From Tetmemena sp. SeJ-2015 (Eukaryota; Ciliophora; Spirotrichea; Sporadotrichida; Oxytrichidae), in NCBI GenBank assembly GCA_027382625.1, contig JAJKFJ010022889.1, positions 1-64,000 of the forward strand: a DNA stretch of 64,000 nt, given 5' to 3'. The notes under the pieces were generated by a model. It saw only the letters and a list, made by a program, of their open reading frames with translations, made no database searches and had not been told where the DNA came from. The position numbers and the translations under genes are program-made. Positions 25,801-37,900 of the stretch are shown piece by piece; position 1 is the first letter of the stretch; each line of letters begins with the position of its first letter.

Positions 25801-26760
25801 TTGTACCTTTTAAGATAGATACTAGCCATCTCCTTTAGGCTCTAAAATAAAAAAGCTCTTTGATTCTCACTTTCTTAGAAGATTTCCTTGAAAAAGAATC
25901 CTACTTCGACATTAACTTCTGCATGCTTAAATATATTAAATAATCCTTAGTTGTTTCAAGTTTAATAAGTTATCTCCTCCTGATGATATATCTTGAACTC
26001 CCCCTTGCTTACTATTATTCAAAGTAGCAGAACCTCTTTTTGCATAATCAGCTTTAGTATCATCATTATTTATTTCTATCTTTATATTGGTAAATGACTC
26101 GCTCCTTTTCATCTCAGAGTTGTTTCTATTTGCAATTAATTATCTACTACTGGCCACATTACTTGAAAAAAAAATATTAATTTATGACTTGCACTATTTG
26201 CATTTCCAAGCCCACTGTTATTGAGGCTGCTACCTTGACCATCAAAGTCTTTCCTAAGTTGCATCCTGACAATTGTCCTCCTCTTCATGGATGCCAAGAG
26301 ATTTTCAGCTGTATTTAAATCAGCTCTATCTAGTTCACTTGAGAAGCCAACTTTCCCCCTACTCTTATTTCTAGCGGTCATAGCTCCTCCTTGCAGTTCT
26401 ACTTCATCTTCAAATAGCCTCTATCTCAAATCCTTCATGCTCTCTCTTAGTCTACTGCCACTAGCGCCTTTTTGCATCCACATGTAGAGGGAAGGATCAT
26501 TTTCCAGAGTTTTCTGTATGTATTCCTGTTTTCTATGATCCTTGATAGAGCGGTCACTGAATATCTTGTTCTTAATTTCTTCAGTCTCAGATGCCTTGTT
26601 CTGAATAAATTATAAACTATAGAATGACTAGATTTGTCTTTATAGAAACTTCCTGATTCTTTAACTAAGCCCTCTACTATCTCTCCTTATTAGTTTAAAT
26701 TTATCAGGCTGGGGAATTAAATTAGAGACTTAAAAGATTAAATCAAAAGTATGCCACTCA
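22897..26760 (-). CDS. Long coiled-coil protein (unknown function)
   Basis: Successive minus-strand segments join across short IESs into one charged, helical protein. In order: FSDRSIKDHRKQEYIQKTLE (26,560), GFSSELDRADLNTAENLLAS (26,360), MDMKRLERIVDTEKYDFTSK (25,790), an ENALRFLELRENNYNKEKAL segment (25,460), MKTVMWQLARRSHNKAYKSY (24,660), MTHGERLDRSIENSLATIFN (24,272, after excision of two IESs), MSENEEKRKKTHDQMLQRAM (23,418, after another), and an acidic tail DELDEYESDEFDDDD (23,120). TGA at 22897 is the first in-frame stop; the protein may end sooner. Three IESs are well resolved. The 5' end near 26,760 is a guess. It could be two genes, but the AAG and ATG pointers join the pieces in frame, which favours one. 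Confidence 0.6.
23422..23453. other. IES in coiled-coil gene, 32 bp, pointer CTT
   Basis: CTT at 23419-23421 repeats at 23451-23453 (AAG on the coding strand). Excision joins LQKETIKQK to MSENEEKRKK in frame. The 3 bp pointer leaves the borders slightly open. Confidence 0.65.
24197..24228. other. IES in coiled-coil gene, 32 bp, pointer ATAGTAGCT
   Basis: The 9 bp repeat ATAGTAGCT lies at 24188-24196 and 24220-24228. Excision changes a frame that hits TGA into SIENSLATIFNLGTLGTSS. Confidence 0.9.
24273..24294. other. IES in coiled-coil gene, 22 bp, pointer CAT
   Basis: CAT at 24270-24272 repeats at 24292-24294 (ATG on the coding strand). Excision joins MPIQEEM to THGERLDRS in frame. If this is instead a gene boundary, the downstream ATG is a start codon. 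Confidence 0.55.
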
Positions 26761-27096
26761 GATTCAAAGAGTCTCTTTATTGCATTAAATGATCTTGAAC
26801 ATAAACTAAGCATAATAAAAGAAAATTATTATAACTCTATATGAAAAATACAAATCGATTTTTGAATTGATTTCAGCAAGGAGAAAAAATTTAAGGAGTA
26901 ATCATAAAATTTAACTTCCTCAATTTAACAGTCTCACTATAATTTATTTATTACAAAATGATTTAACTTAACTCTAAACTATAATGTGGAGATCTTTGAG
27001 CATCTTTGCCTTTTGAGTCTTTTAAGTAGAGAGAGTTTTTCCTTTCTTGGCTTCGTTTTCCATTATTATTGATTTCAAATCTTTCCTTTGCCAGAT

Positions 27097-29110
27097 TCAA
27101 GCAAGATCGTTTTTCTTTTTCAGGTATTCACTTCTCGACTTGATGATAGTTTCTCTGAAATCTTGCTTCTGCTCCATCAAATCCCTCTACAGTCTCTCTC
27201 TTTCTTCATGAGTTCGTCTGTAGTCCTCCATGCTAGTTCTCTATCTCTCCTTAGCAATTTTAATTCTCTTTTCCTCTGCTAATACTTGCGATCTGTACTT
27301 CTGCTTCTTTTCTTTAAGTGTCCTCGAGTGGTTAAAATTTATACCTGAAACTGTAAGGAATACATTTATAGAAGTTAAGCTCAGACTTTTCAAATTTATT
27401 CAAGATCTTAAGTTTGCTAGAAAATGAATCACATGCAAACTTAATTTAGAAAGAGAGTGTTGAATTAGCTACGCTTTTAGTTTCATCTGCTTTTGCTCTA
27501 TTTTCTCTTGTATGGATTGATTAACTGCTGATGGAGAATGCTGACTTTGATTTGTTCCAGCTTGATGATACCTGCTCTCAACTGAGAAACCCTGCAAGCT
27601 TAAAAAAAAACACATAAACTTATTATCAACTTCTATTACCCTAAAGCGGCAAATTTCTTGTGTGGTTTGTACCTGTGCCTACATTCTAGTAATCCTTAAA
27701 CAACGTGTTTTGAGATAGTGGTTGCATATTGAATAGCTGTATCATGCTTGAGGAGCGTTTATGAACAGCTGGATCAGACTCATTAGTGTGCAAGTTAGCA
27801 CTAAAATTAAAACTTTAGAAAATAATGATGATTGATAAATGTGAAGTGACGATCTGATTTGACATCTAATTTAGTTTAGACTAGAGAGTGACGTACTAAA
27901 CACTCTCCATCTCCTTAGCTAGAAAGTTTAGTTCCTTGCTAAGCCCAGTGAGTGGCTTATAGTTAACGTCTCTTGCGGTTTTTATTTGTTTTCTAATGTC
28001 TGTTATCTTGCACTTTTCTTAGTCTCTTTGGCAAATTTGGCTGCATTTAGGGCTTTTGTTATTTTTTATTTTGCAGATAGAAGGGCAGATGAGGAACTAA
28101 CAGAGGATGTCAGTTACAGACCTTAATCTTTTTAACTAGTAGCTGCATTTAAAGATTTTTAAAAAAAAGATTTAAATACTAAGTTTTTTTAAAATTTAAT
28201 AAAAGTATTTATTAAAGAGTAGATTTTTAATTATATGTCTAAAAATTTAGGAAAATTTAAAAAAAAAACTCTAATTCAAGTTTATTTATTCTTATTAAAT
28301 TTTTTTTTTTAAAATTCTTTTAAAATTTAATTTTTTTAAAAATTAAAAAAAAAAATAAGCCCCAGAAAAAAATTTAAAAAAAAAAATTTTAATTTTTAAT
28401 TAAATTTGATGCATCTTGTTTTTAATCCTGCTCTAGAACATTGAATTGCAATTTGCCGAATTTGTTGAAATTGAATGCGCTTGAGTTGACCCAAATCTGT
28501 TAAGTTAATTGTTGTGTGCGCTTTCTTAACTCGATATCTAGGTCTTGAGAAAATTAGTTCATTATTTAAAAAATAGAATTTCAAATAACAAACCAAATAT
28601 GATAAATGAGTTGAACAAAAGTAAAAAAGCAGCTTAATCATTTATTAAATAATTTTAGAATTTTTTATACAAAAGATATTGAGAATGAGGTCTTCAACCT
28701 ATCTCTGACTCATTTAACTTGTCTTTTTCTAGTTAAAATATTTTAAATCGTTGTCATTCTCCTCTCTTTTGTTAAATGCTTAGCTATTAGTACCAAAATG
28801 GAGACTAGATGCTACTCTCTTTGGAGATGTCTCCGCATTATCAGTGGCCTTAAAACTGCTTAGCCTAACTTACTGAATCAATGAGGGCCTAAAGTCTTGA
28901 ATTAATTTTATCAAAAATATTTATTTATTCTGTAAATTATAAGTTTTAAATCTGTAGATAATAAGATAAACTCTGACGATCAAATTATTTATAATTGAAT
29001 CTGATGTTTTCTATCTTGAGCAGCTTTTTAATTTTACTATTAGAGTTTCATGGTGAACTGAGAGTATTTCCTCTCTGACTCTGCTGTCCTCATTATGAAC
29101 TTATTCAATA
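27097..29110 (-). CDS. Coiled-coil protein (unknown function)
   Basis: Coding-like minus-strand segments run from about 29,110 (VREEILSVHHETLIVKL) through SPKRVASSLHFGTNSQAFNK (28,820), RYRVKKAHTTINLTDLGQLK (28,530), RDVNYKPLTGLSKELNFLAK (27,950), NTLFKDYQNVGT (27,690) and VNQSIQEKIEQKQMKLKAQL (27,510) to a strongly charged helix ERQRTSMEDYRRTHEERERL (27,240), ending at TGA 27097-27099. The segments are separated by A+T-rich interruptions, including the nearly pure A/T stretch 28,150-28,390, which is probably germline-limited. I recognise no family. The start is not fixed. Confidence 0.5.
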
Positions 29111-29918
29111 TACATTTATAAGTCTAAATCATGATTTATGCATAATAGATATTTTTAAGAATTAAATTCGGTTAAATTTAAGAAATAGCTGCTAAATAGA
29201 ATTTCATTTATGATAATTTTATTAGATCTAATTTAAACTAATATAAAAGAATCATGTGATATTATTCCAATATTTATTTACAGAAAAGATTTTAATTAAA
29301 ATATATTTTGAAGAAAAGAAGTGATGAAAGTAGAGTGAGAATAGAAGATAAATATATTAAGATTCAATTTGAAATAATAAATTTGATGGAGATGAAAAAC
29401 TTAACCCAATTAATATCTCCATTTTAATTCATTTCCTAATCAAATTTTAGAAAGAATCTATGATTTCAAATGTGAAAGGAAATAAATTTAATTGGAAGTC
29501 TTATTTTGTTTTTCTAGGTTAAATGCAAAAAAACCTTTATTTATTTACTCATAGACTGTTTCATGTCTAGATTTATAAATTAAAAGTATTTTCCTCACAA
29601 TTATATAAGGTTCTCTTTTTCTAATTAAATTATTTCTATAATAACTGAGAAGGATCTAAAATTTGTTCATCTGCTTTAACAAGTAAAAAGAAATAGACTA
29701 TATGATATTTAAGTTGTTGATTATTTGTATTTATGGGAGTGGGCGGTAGTTTGTTAGTTTTTTGGGGATGCTGCTTATTCCATTATTTACAATATATTTT
29801 ATCTAAGATTTCACGTCCTGAATAATCACTCTATTATAATTTTAATGCTAAATTCTCGTTAGGTGTTTGAGTTATAAATAATTATATAATATTTCTAAGC
29901 AAGAGAGAAAGCAAAATA
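29111..29918. other. Intergenic region upstream of COA5
   Basis: Very A+T-rich with no supported gene. It separates a minus-strand gene from COA5 and so should contain both promoters. Confidence 0.5.
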
Positions 29919-30380
29919 ATGGCAGGCTATGTAAAAGGAGTATGGGAAAAATATTTAGAACCTGATCATGATAAACATCCCAAGCTATGTTAAGAGTCGA
30001 GAGAGATGTTCAAGCAGTGCGTCAAAGACTCTCACTGTATATTAAAAAATTTATTAGGGATAATTTACATTCAAAGATAGATAATTCAAGTTTACTAAAG
30101 AATGAAATAAATTGTATAATTATCAATAATCTTAGCTCTCCGAAAATATAAATATCTAGCTTGATTTATCACTAAAGTTAATACTTAATGACTTTGTATT
30201 ATTTTGACATTATTTAAATATGATTTGGACTGTTTTAAGACGACTGAAAACTTTAAGAAATGCGCTTAAGAAGATATAAATGCAGAATGCATTCCTTATA
30301 GAATAGACTTTTTCAGATGCAAGAGATTTATGATTGACAGGTCCAAAGACTTTAGAAGGGACCCAAGGCACGGAATATGA
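29919..30380 (+). CDS. COA5: Cytochrome c oxidase assembly factor COA5/PET191-like
   Basis: The start MAGYVKGVWEKYLEPDHDKH is followed by LCQESREMFKQCVKDSHC, then, after a 195 bp IES, FKTTENFKKCAQEDINAEC and RIDFFRCKRFMIDRSKDFR, ending GI and TGA at 30378-30380. The spaced Cys residues (CX9-10C pairs) and the C-terminal FxCKR...D.R pattern are those of the PET191/COA5 family, small intermembrane-space proteins needed for complex IV assembly. The restored protein has 88 residues, close to family size. Reading depends on one in-frame TAA as Gln in each half. Confidence 0.85.
30039..30233. other. IES in COA5, 195 bp, pointer ACTGT
   Basis: ACTGT at 30034-30038 repeats at 30229-30233. Excision joins KDSHC to FKTTENFKKC, bringing the paired cysteines into register. 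It takes up over 40% of the germline gene. No GT-AG pair gives the same join. Confidence 0.88.
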
Positions 30381-30845
30381 TCCTAATAGAGTTAATATAT
30401 GTGGACAAATGAAGATGGAAACTTTTCATTATTTCATTAAATTTAGTGATTTATAATAAGTAAATAAGGTATTTATCTCCACCAGCGCTTTCTTGAATAT
30501 ATCTTAAAGCATCAGGTGACTTAAAAATCTGTCTAACACGACATTATAAATAAGAAATTTATAAAAGGGCTTTCTCAAAATATAAAGCTCTTAGCTTCTG
30601 AATTTTAGATTTAAAAATGAAGCAATTTTCTTAGTTAAATGATAAAGAGTCATTTTAAATTATTATAAAGAATTTTAATTTGATAAGAGTGCTATTCTGT
30701 ATTTCCTAATTTCAATTTAGTGGTCTCAAATTATTTTTTAATTCCTTTTTTTGTCAACTCTAGATTGGATTAAGAGTGCATTGAGAGAATAAAATAAGAG
30801 TGTGATAAATTGCATAAATTTATAAAATGTAATAAATACAATATC

Positions 30846-33394
30846 ATGAAATCGTCTTAGCCCATTTAACCAACAGAAACCAAACTCATCAGAAAGAAAT
30901 CCAATAAATCTAAACCCAATTTGACACTATCAAATAATCCGAATAACTGAGTTAGTCACTCTCCCTTGACTAAAGAAACTCTGAAAAGTAGACAAATTCC
31001 TCTTTCAACTGCGGCTTCGTAAGTGATTAACATAAGATGATGGAATTATTTGGGTTTTTAATATCTTAAGTAGTTTAGTTGTTGGGGATCCACCGCTCAA
31101 AATAGTAAGGGAGGGTTTAATTAAGAGTGAGTAAATAAAAATATAATTAATAATAATTAATCAGATAATATTCCCCTTTTTAAAGTAAATTACTGGAGAA
31201 CCAAGTAGTAGTTCAGTCTTCGGAGAGTACGAACCAAGAAGAAAAGTAAGATTTCAAAGACTTATAAAATTATAGTCAAGAAGGAGGAGGAAGGGTCTAA
31301 AAGAAAAAAACCAAAAATAAATAATCTTACCAAGGATATTAAAAAAGCAAATTAAAGCTTACTTCATTTTAAACTCCTGGAGCACCCAAGCCTCTAAAGG
31401 CGATACACAAAACGATAATAAATGAAAAGGAAGATGAAATCGAAAGCCTTCAGTAAAATCTATAGAATTAGAATCATGATCTGATTGAAAAAATAGCACA
31501 GGAAAGTCATAGAAAAGGTCAATAACGAAGCTTGAGTGTGATTCTAGTTTAGGATGACAAGGCAGCTATCAAATCTTCCAAAAATAATTAAGAGGAGGAA
31601 AAGATTGGATTAATAAATGAAAACAAGAGTGCGAAACTTACACCTGATTAAGAAGATCCTGGGATAAATGCTCGCCTCTTGAAGCAAGTTATTCAATCAA
31701 GCAGATCGCTGAAGTCAAACAATGCTAATAGGAGAAATAGTGCATTCGGCTATGACGAAAGTAAATCTAAAGGAGTAAGAACTATTAAATCAGGCGGAGA
31801 TGATAGATTTGAAGACTCTAAAAATATTTCTTTGTTTTAATGCAGAGCTGAATGGATAATAAGTAAAGAACAATAATGTGTAGCTAAATTATGACGAGAA
31901 TAGTGCGATGAACTTACTCAATAAAATCTCAATCCAAGGAACAACTAGCCAAGATATTGTCTAATCTATCAAATAAGAATAATGGTTCTTTACACCAATA
32001 GCATTTTTTTGTTCAACTTTTTATCTTAGCCAGTAACAACAACTGACACTGGGGGTAAATTACCAATTAAAGCAACTAAAAATGGGGGATCTACTCAATT
32101 AAACTAAGCAACGACTGCTAATAACTCAAACTATCAAAATATCTCTTCACAAGGGTAGCCAAACATAGTTCAATTCAATAATTTGCAATACGAAATATAA
32201 TAGCAGCAATATCCTTTCTTCTAAAAGCTATTAGATGACTCACTGGTTTAAAAAATGGCTAAACTTAGCTTACAAGTTATAGATGGACGATCTCTTACCC
32301 CTCAAATTTTGATAATAAATGCACATGGAATAGAAAATCTCCAAGGTTTCAGAGGAATAAAGGATTTAAAATTTATTATAAAGGATGGAGCTGTTCACTT
32401 TGGATCTCAAAGATTTACGAATAAAGAAAAACTAAGTGAGTTTGAAAGATATATGTTTGAACAAATCCAATAAGACAAGAGAAAAAATTCAATCGGGAAA
32501 AAGGAAGGAAGTCTAAATAAGTAATCTACTTTACCTGACGAAGAAAATATTCCTTATAATGATTACGTTTTCGAAAATGATCCTGGGAATCGGTGAACTA
32601 TTTTGGCGAAAGACATTTTTGCATTTGCTATGATTATGATGCTCTATAATTTATGAAACTTATTTAAAATGCAAACAGATATTTACTTCGAGATTCAGGA
32701 ATGGGAACTGGCACTTTTCTTAAAATTTAAAGAGACTTGATTCTAAAGTCAGGTTAACTAATATCGATAGGAAAAGATCTTAACTTCTTGATAGTAATTG
32801 ATAAGCAAGTTAATGAGGAGAGTTTTGTGAATGAACATATGTTTAATGAAAACTAAGAATACACTCCAAATAACTAGCACTATAACAATTCTCAAAACTC
32901 TAAGACTCTTTCAAACAATAACAACTATGATTCATTTTTTCAAAATAAACTAATCCTAGTTTGGAGGAGGAGCAAATCAGTTTCCAAATCAAGGGAACAT
33001 GATTTAAAACATCTCTATTAACTTCATAGAAGGAATCCTTAAACTTCATATAGAAATCTTATTTATATATTCTTTTAGATAATGATTTAGCAAGAATGAT
33101 TCGTCTTTGCTTTCTTAAGCAACTTTGAGGCGATAGCATCAGTTCACTGAAAAAGACGCTCCAATTTTAATTGGGAGGACACAGGAGTGTAAAGTCAGGT
33201 TCAAGGAAGGAGCTCTTTCTCGACTGCAGTGTCGCATTGACTTCATTGACAGCAAGTGGATAATTAAAGATGGAAATGGAAGAGACAAGCAAAGCACAAA
33301 TGGAACTTGGCTGTGGGTGTCATAACCTTAACCCCTCGAGGACTCTGATGTCTTTAAAGCAGGAAATATATATTCAGCTTTTATAATTTAATGA
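30846..33394 (+). CDS. FHA-domain protein with long disordered N-terminus
   Basis: The N-terminal two thirds are charged and Ser/Asn/Gln-rich, with a long open frame 31,180-31,890. At 32,255 begins a conserved-looking part (LQVIDGRSLTPQILIINAHG). A first FHA-like unit follows (32,600-32,800): RYLLRDSGMGTGTFLKIQ and LISIGKDLNF. A second is at 33,160-33,320: LIGRTQECKVRF, ALSRLQCRIDF and KQSTNGTWLW, with the GR, SR and STNGT signatures of forkhead-associated domains, which bind phosphothreonine. TGA is at 33392-33394. The start at 30846 is tentative: an in-frame TGA at about 30,950 implies an IES or a later start. Frame breaks near 31,890, 32,000, 32,590 and 32,960 point to further IESs. Confidence 0.7.
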
Positions 33395-33591
33395 AATGCC
33401 ATCTTCCAAGTCAACTATAAATTTAAATTTAAAAGCAATAAGTTTTTTCTAAATGGAATAAAAATAGTTTACCTAATATTGAAACGAAGAGATTATTTAT
33501 TGAAGAGGATATAAGAAATAATTAAATCAAATTATTTAATTATTTATTAACTTAAGTTTAAATTTTAAAATAAAACATCATAATTTCAAAA

Positions 33592-34865
33592 ATGAATTAA
33601 ACTCTTGAAAGAGATGCAGATGGTCTATATTACACAGATCACAATATCGATAGGAATTAGTTTTAGCCAAATGTATCTAAGGCTCCAAAATAGGAGGATT
33701 TTAGTAAGCTTAAAAATATAGGCATTATAGTTTTTAAAATATCTTGCTGTAAAAATTGGGGAAGATTTAATTTTCTTTTCAATTTAAAGTAATTCATTAT
33801 TTAATTACATATTTTATTTATATGAATCTATATTTAATAGCTTTAGACTTCGGGTTTAAGTGGTATAAATTGTTTATAGAATTCATATTTGAGGATCGAG
33901 AAGTAGATGAGAAATTTCTGAGCAAGTTTGAGATCATTACCATTTTGAGAGTAAAATATTTCCTACTTTATGAACTTTTATTAGGGAAATCTAGATCCCT
34001 TAACTCAATATGTTGATGAAATTGCTTATAAAAACACAGACTATAAACTGTGTGACCACCCAGATCCCACCATAGGAAAGCTTATTAAAACACAGCAACT
34101 AGGAGTGCAATATATAACATTACATTTATTTCTCATCTTTTATTGCTAATGATCTATAAATATTTGCTCTTCTTGCAAGAATTACAGAAGAAGAAGGCAG
34201 CTATTCATTAAACTTACTCAGTCTACGAATAGGCAAACGCTGAAAAACTCAAGGCACTTAAGAAAAAATAGGATCACAAAATTAAGGAACTAGAGAGGAA
34301 AAATTAGCACGCAGATCATATGCTTGCAGTTTATGAGTAGAAGCTTGCCAAGATAAGAATGTCTAAGAAGGGCAACTATAAGTCAGTGGTTGCAGATAAT
34401 CGCACTTTCAATGCTCCTGAATAGTAAATTGGAGTGAGTGATAGCATAGAAGGTGGGAACGAGCTAATTCAGGTTTAACTTTCAAAGGAAAAGGCAGATT
34501 TCAAGATATATAATCAACCACCTAGTGGAAGGTAAAATAAGGGATCCATCGGGGCAAATACAGAGGGCGGAACTGCAAGAGGAAATAGCAACAGAAGCGG
34601 CAGATACAATCAAAATAATGGGCTATAAACAAATATAGACTTTTATTTCGCTCTTTCAATTATAGCGAGTGTAAGTGAGAGTAAAGAAGAAAATGAAATT
34701 GGAACACTCGCTTACAATAGACAGCCTACTAGAGGAAAGGGAGCGTCTTCCATCCCATCTGGAAGAGAAAATGTTTTCATGAGCGCTGGTAGAGAAATGG
34801 CAGGCAATTAAGCAACTAAGTAAAACAGGCAAAGCTAAGAAGATTACTATGATAGTGGATTTTGA
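33592..34865 (+). CDS. Coiled-coil protein (unknown function)
   Basis: The start reads MNQTLERDADGLYYTDHNID. After an interruption the frame gives DREVDEKFLSKFEIITIL (33,900) and LDPLTQYVDEIAYKNTDYKL (34,000), then a Lys/Glu-rich helix (SVYEQANAEKLKALKKKQDH, 34,220) and a disordered Gly/Ser/Asn-rich C-terminus ending DYYDSGF and TGA at 34863-34865. At least two IESs or introns remain, near 33,730-33,870 and 34,110-34,180. The DREVD...F segment has a faint likeness to the N-terminus of DZIP1-type ciliary proteins, too weak to name it. Confidence 0.6.
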
Positions 34866-34971
34866 TTATTTCTAAATGCAAAATTTTAAAATATGAGGAT
34901 GATAAATTTGAATTAAGGGACGAAAGTGATTTAAAATAAATTTAAATTTTTGAGAAGCCGAGATATCGAAA

Positions 34972-37900
34972 ATGAAAATGAGAGGGTAAAACACTTCAGT
35001 AGCTAATCCCATGTTTTAAAATGAGTACGGGTTAGGAGGCAATGGGTACATTTCAGAGCAAGCAATGTATAGCTTCGTTACAGATGAAGATGAAAAAACA
35101 ACAAAGCAAAAGTCTCAGGATCCTGCATTCTTTAATGAAAAGAATTATTAAATTAGAAAATTTTAAAAATTTAGGACGCAAACGACCCGGGACTAAAGGG
35201 ACCCCGGGCGCCCCTTTCCCCGAAGGCTTTTTGGTTTGGTAATCCCTTTTGGGTGGTGGGGGATGCTTAAAAAAAGGCAAGGGATAAAAAGGCAAACCGA
35301 AGCCCTGGGGAAAAGGGGGTTTAAACTGCTCACTGGAGAATAATCAAAGGGGAGTGGGTTTCCCCTAAACCCCCCAATCCTGTTTGGCGTGGAGGGGTGT
35401 GATCTAAAGGGCAAACACTCAGTCATGGAGCTGGACAGCGAAGCCAGGCGCTGAAGCTGCGACTTGCTCTCGGTCTGAAGCTAACGGATTTTTTTTTCTC
35501 CTTTTAGGTTTGTTTGGGTGGGCTGCAGAAGCCGGGGGGTTCTGCTCAGGGAAAGTGAGGGGGGGTGCCACCCTGTTTAAAATCCCATTTTGGGTGGTAA
35601 GGTTTTTGTGCGTCAGATAAGTGCGTCACAGCAATTTCATTGACGTCACGGCCTATATTATTTATTTCCGGGGGCCCTTTAAATTTTCCCCTTATTTTTT
35701 ACTTTTAATGAAAAGCAAATGGATCTAAAGTAGAGATAGCAACTCAAAGATCAACAGGTAAGTTCAAATGTCTCAAGTAGTCTTTAAGCATCATCACAAT
35801 ATATCTTCCTATAGTTAGAAGAGAAGAGAAAGAGATTTCTCTCAGCCATGAAGTAGAATCTTGAAGATGACAGGGAGGGGAATTATGAGCTTATATAAAA
35901 GGTCAGCGACAGAAAAGGGCTGGATGCGACAGGAAAACTTACTCAGGACTTTATTGATGACCTCAGAGAGTTCAAAGAAGAGGAAATGCTTCGTTTCTTA
36001 ATAACAAGCATTTATATATTTTAATAGTTTAGAAGAGAGTATTAAGAATGCGAGATAGCCATCCGAGGATATGTTTGGTATTAAACGTCGCTTCTGTAGA
36101 GTCTGTGAAAAGGGCTGCATCGGTTATGAGCCAATAAACATGCTAGTGCCAAACTTGGCTGGTGTAGGAGGGAGCTTAGGAGAGTTTCCTACCTTTTGTA
36201 AGAACTGTAAATGCCCTGCCTACTTCCATCAGGTAGTCGTGGACATAGTTTAGGATATCGTCTTCCCGCCTGAACTGAGTGAGACTGTTAAAAATTACAA
36301 CATAACCTCCAAAGACGTAAACTATAACGCAGTAATCACTCTTTTCCAAGTTAGAGATGTCGAGAGATACCAGAAAACTTTTTTTAACAAAAAAGTAAAT
36401 TTCAAACGATTTTGAAAGAGGAGGGACTTGAAATATTATAAATGGAGAAGAGAGACTTAGATATAGAAGAGGCAATTTATTTGAAAGCGAGAATGGTGGG
36501 CTAAGCTGAAACCTAGTTCACCAAGATGTATCAAGGGGTTTAGCGTTGGAGTGAGTGGAAGTAGAGGCACAAGATCTGGCAGCAATATAAGGCAAGAGGC
36601 TTATCAAGGATCAAGTATGTAAACTATGCAAGGCTACAAAGATCCCTACATCATGAATCAGTACGCAGATGAAAAAGAACGAAAAGTTTAGAAGCTTCAG
36701 TAAACGATGATGGGCCAAAAAAGCAACTAAAACATTTAATACGCGGATGGAGTAGTCATCAATAACTAAAACAAAAGAGACACAAGCCAGAATTAGAGGA
36801 AACAAGTTACATTCAAGGATTAGCATTAGGACAAAAAGTAGGGGAATGTTCTAATGGACACTATAAACTAGAGAGTTAACATGAACGAAGTAGATGGAAA
36901 AAGCTTTAATGACACCTTAAACAGCAGAGCAGACTCAATTGCAAGAACTTCAAATCTAGATGGAGGTAGTCTCTATAATTATGGAACAAAGATAGATCCT
37001 CTAGCATACTCCAGGAGAGAAACTGTTCTTCCAATAAGGAAAGACAAAAAATACAAGATGAAGATCTTCTCGAAATCCTCCACCTAGGTAAAAAAAGCAC
37101 TTAATACTCAACTTAGATTCAAAGGAGATCTCTCCTAACAAGAAACCCTAATGACTCAATAAATAGAGGATAACCCTTTCTTGAAGGAATAATTATTTGC
37201 TAAATTACATTTTGAATTGATTACAAAAGAGGTATTAATCATAGCTGTAGGTAGCACTACTTTCTAAAACTTAGATACAAAACTGAAGACATAAGTTTTA
37301 GTAAAGGTCTAGTAGTTCGTTCCACCTTATGAAATGCCTATGCTCTATCTCTCAGATAATAAGATTTTGGCCCTTGAGGATTCCATTACCTTTTTCCCTT
37401 CAATATTTAGGCTGACTAAGTCAATAGTTGTTAGTGAGTAACTAGCAGAGTTTAATAACTCACAAGGAGATATAAGCAATTTCGCAGAAGTTTAACTGAA
37501 GCAAACTGACTTAAACTCAATGAAGTTCAATGAGAAATTGAAGTCTATAATAGGAGACATCCAAGAGGGAGACAATCGAGATGTGCTAATGGAGGATCCA
37601 AACAGAGATACTACAGAAGAACTCGAAGAAAATGAAGAGGAGGGCTTCTATAGAAATAGAAAGACTCTGGCCAGGAAAATTAGCTCTCAGCTTAAAGAGA
37701 CTATAGTCAAATACTTTTAAATATATTTTAGTCAAAAGGGAAACTATGAGGCAAGCGCAAATGTCAGGACAATATCAAAAGACTTATTCCTAAGTAGATT
37801 GATTTTTAAACTCTGGATGCAATAAATAAACTTCATGCAAATGAGGATGGCAAAGAGGAGACTCTCTTAGATTGGATTTAAAAGTCAAAGCAATTCTAGG

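Noticed and set aside
27600..27690. A GT-AG intron from gtaatagaagttg to ttgcag on the minus strand
   Set aside because: The splice would put the flanking coding segments out of frame; an IES or a different splice pair is more likely, so I left it unresolved.
35053..35426. Minus-strand open frames in the anomalous insert near 35.2 kb
   Set aside because: Pro/Gly-rich translations come from homopolymer runs in a segment that a 12 bp pointer marks as an IES; no domain is seen.
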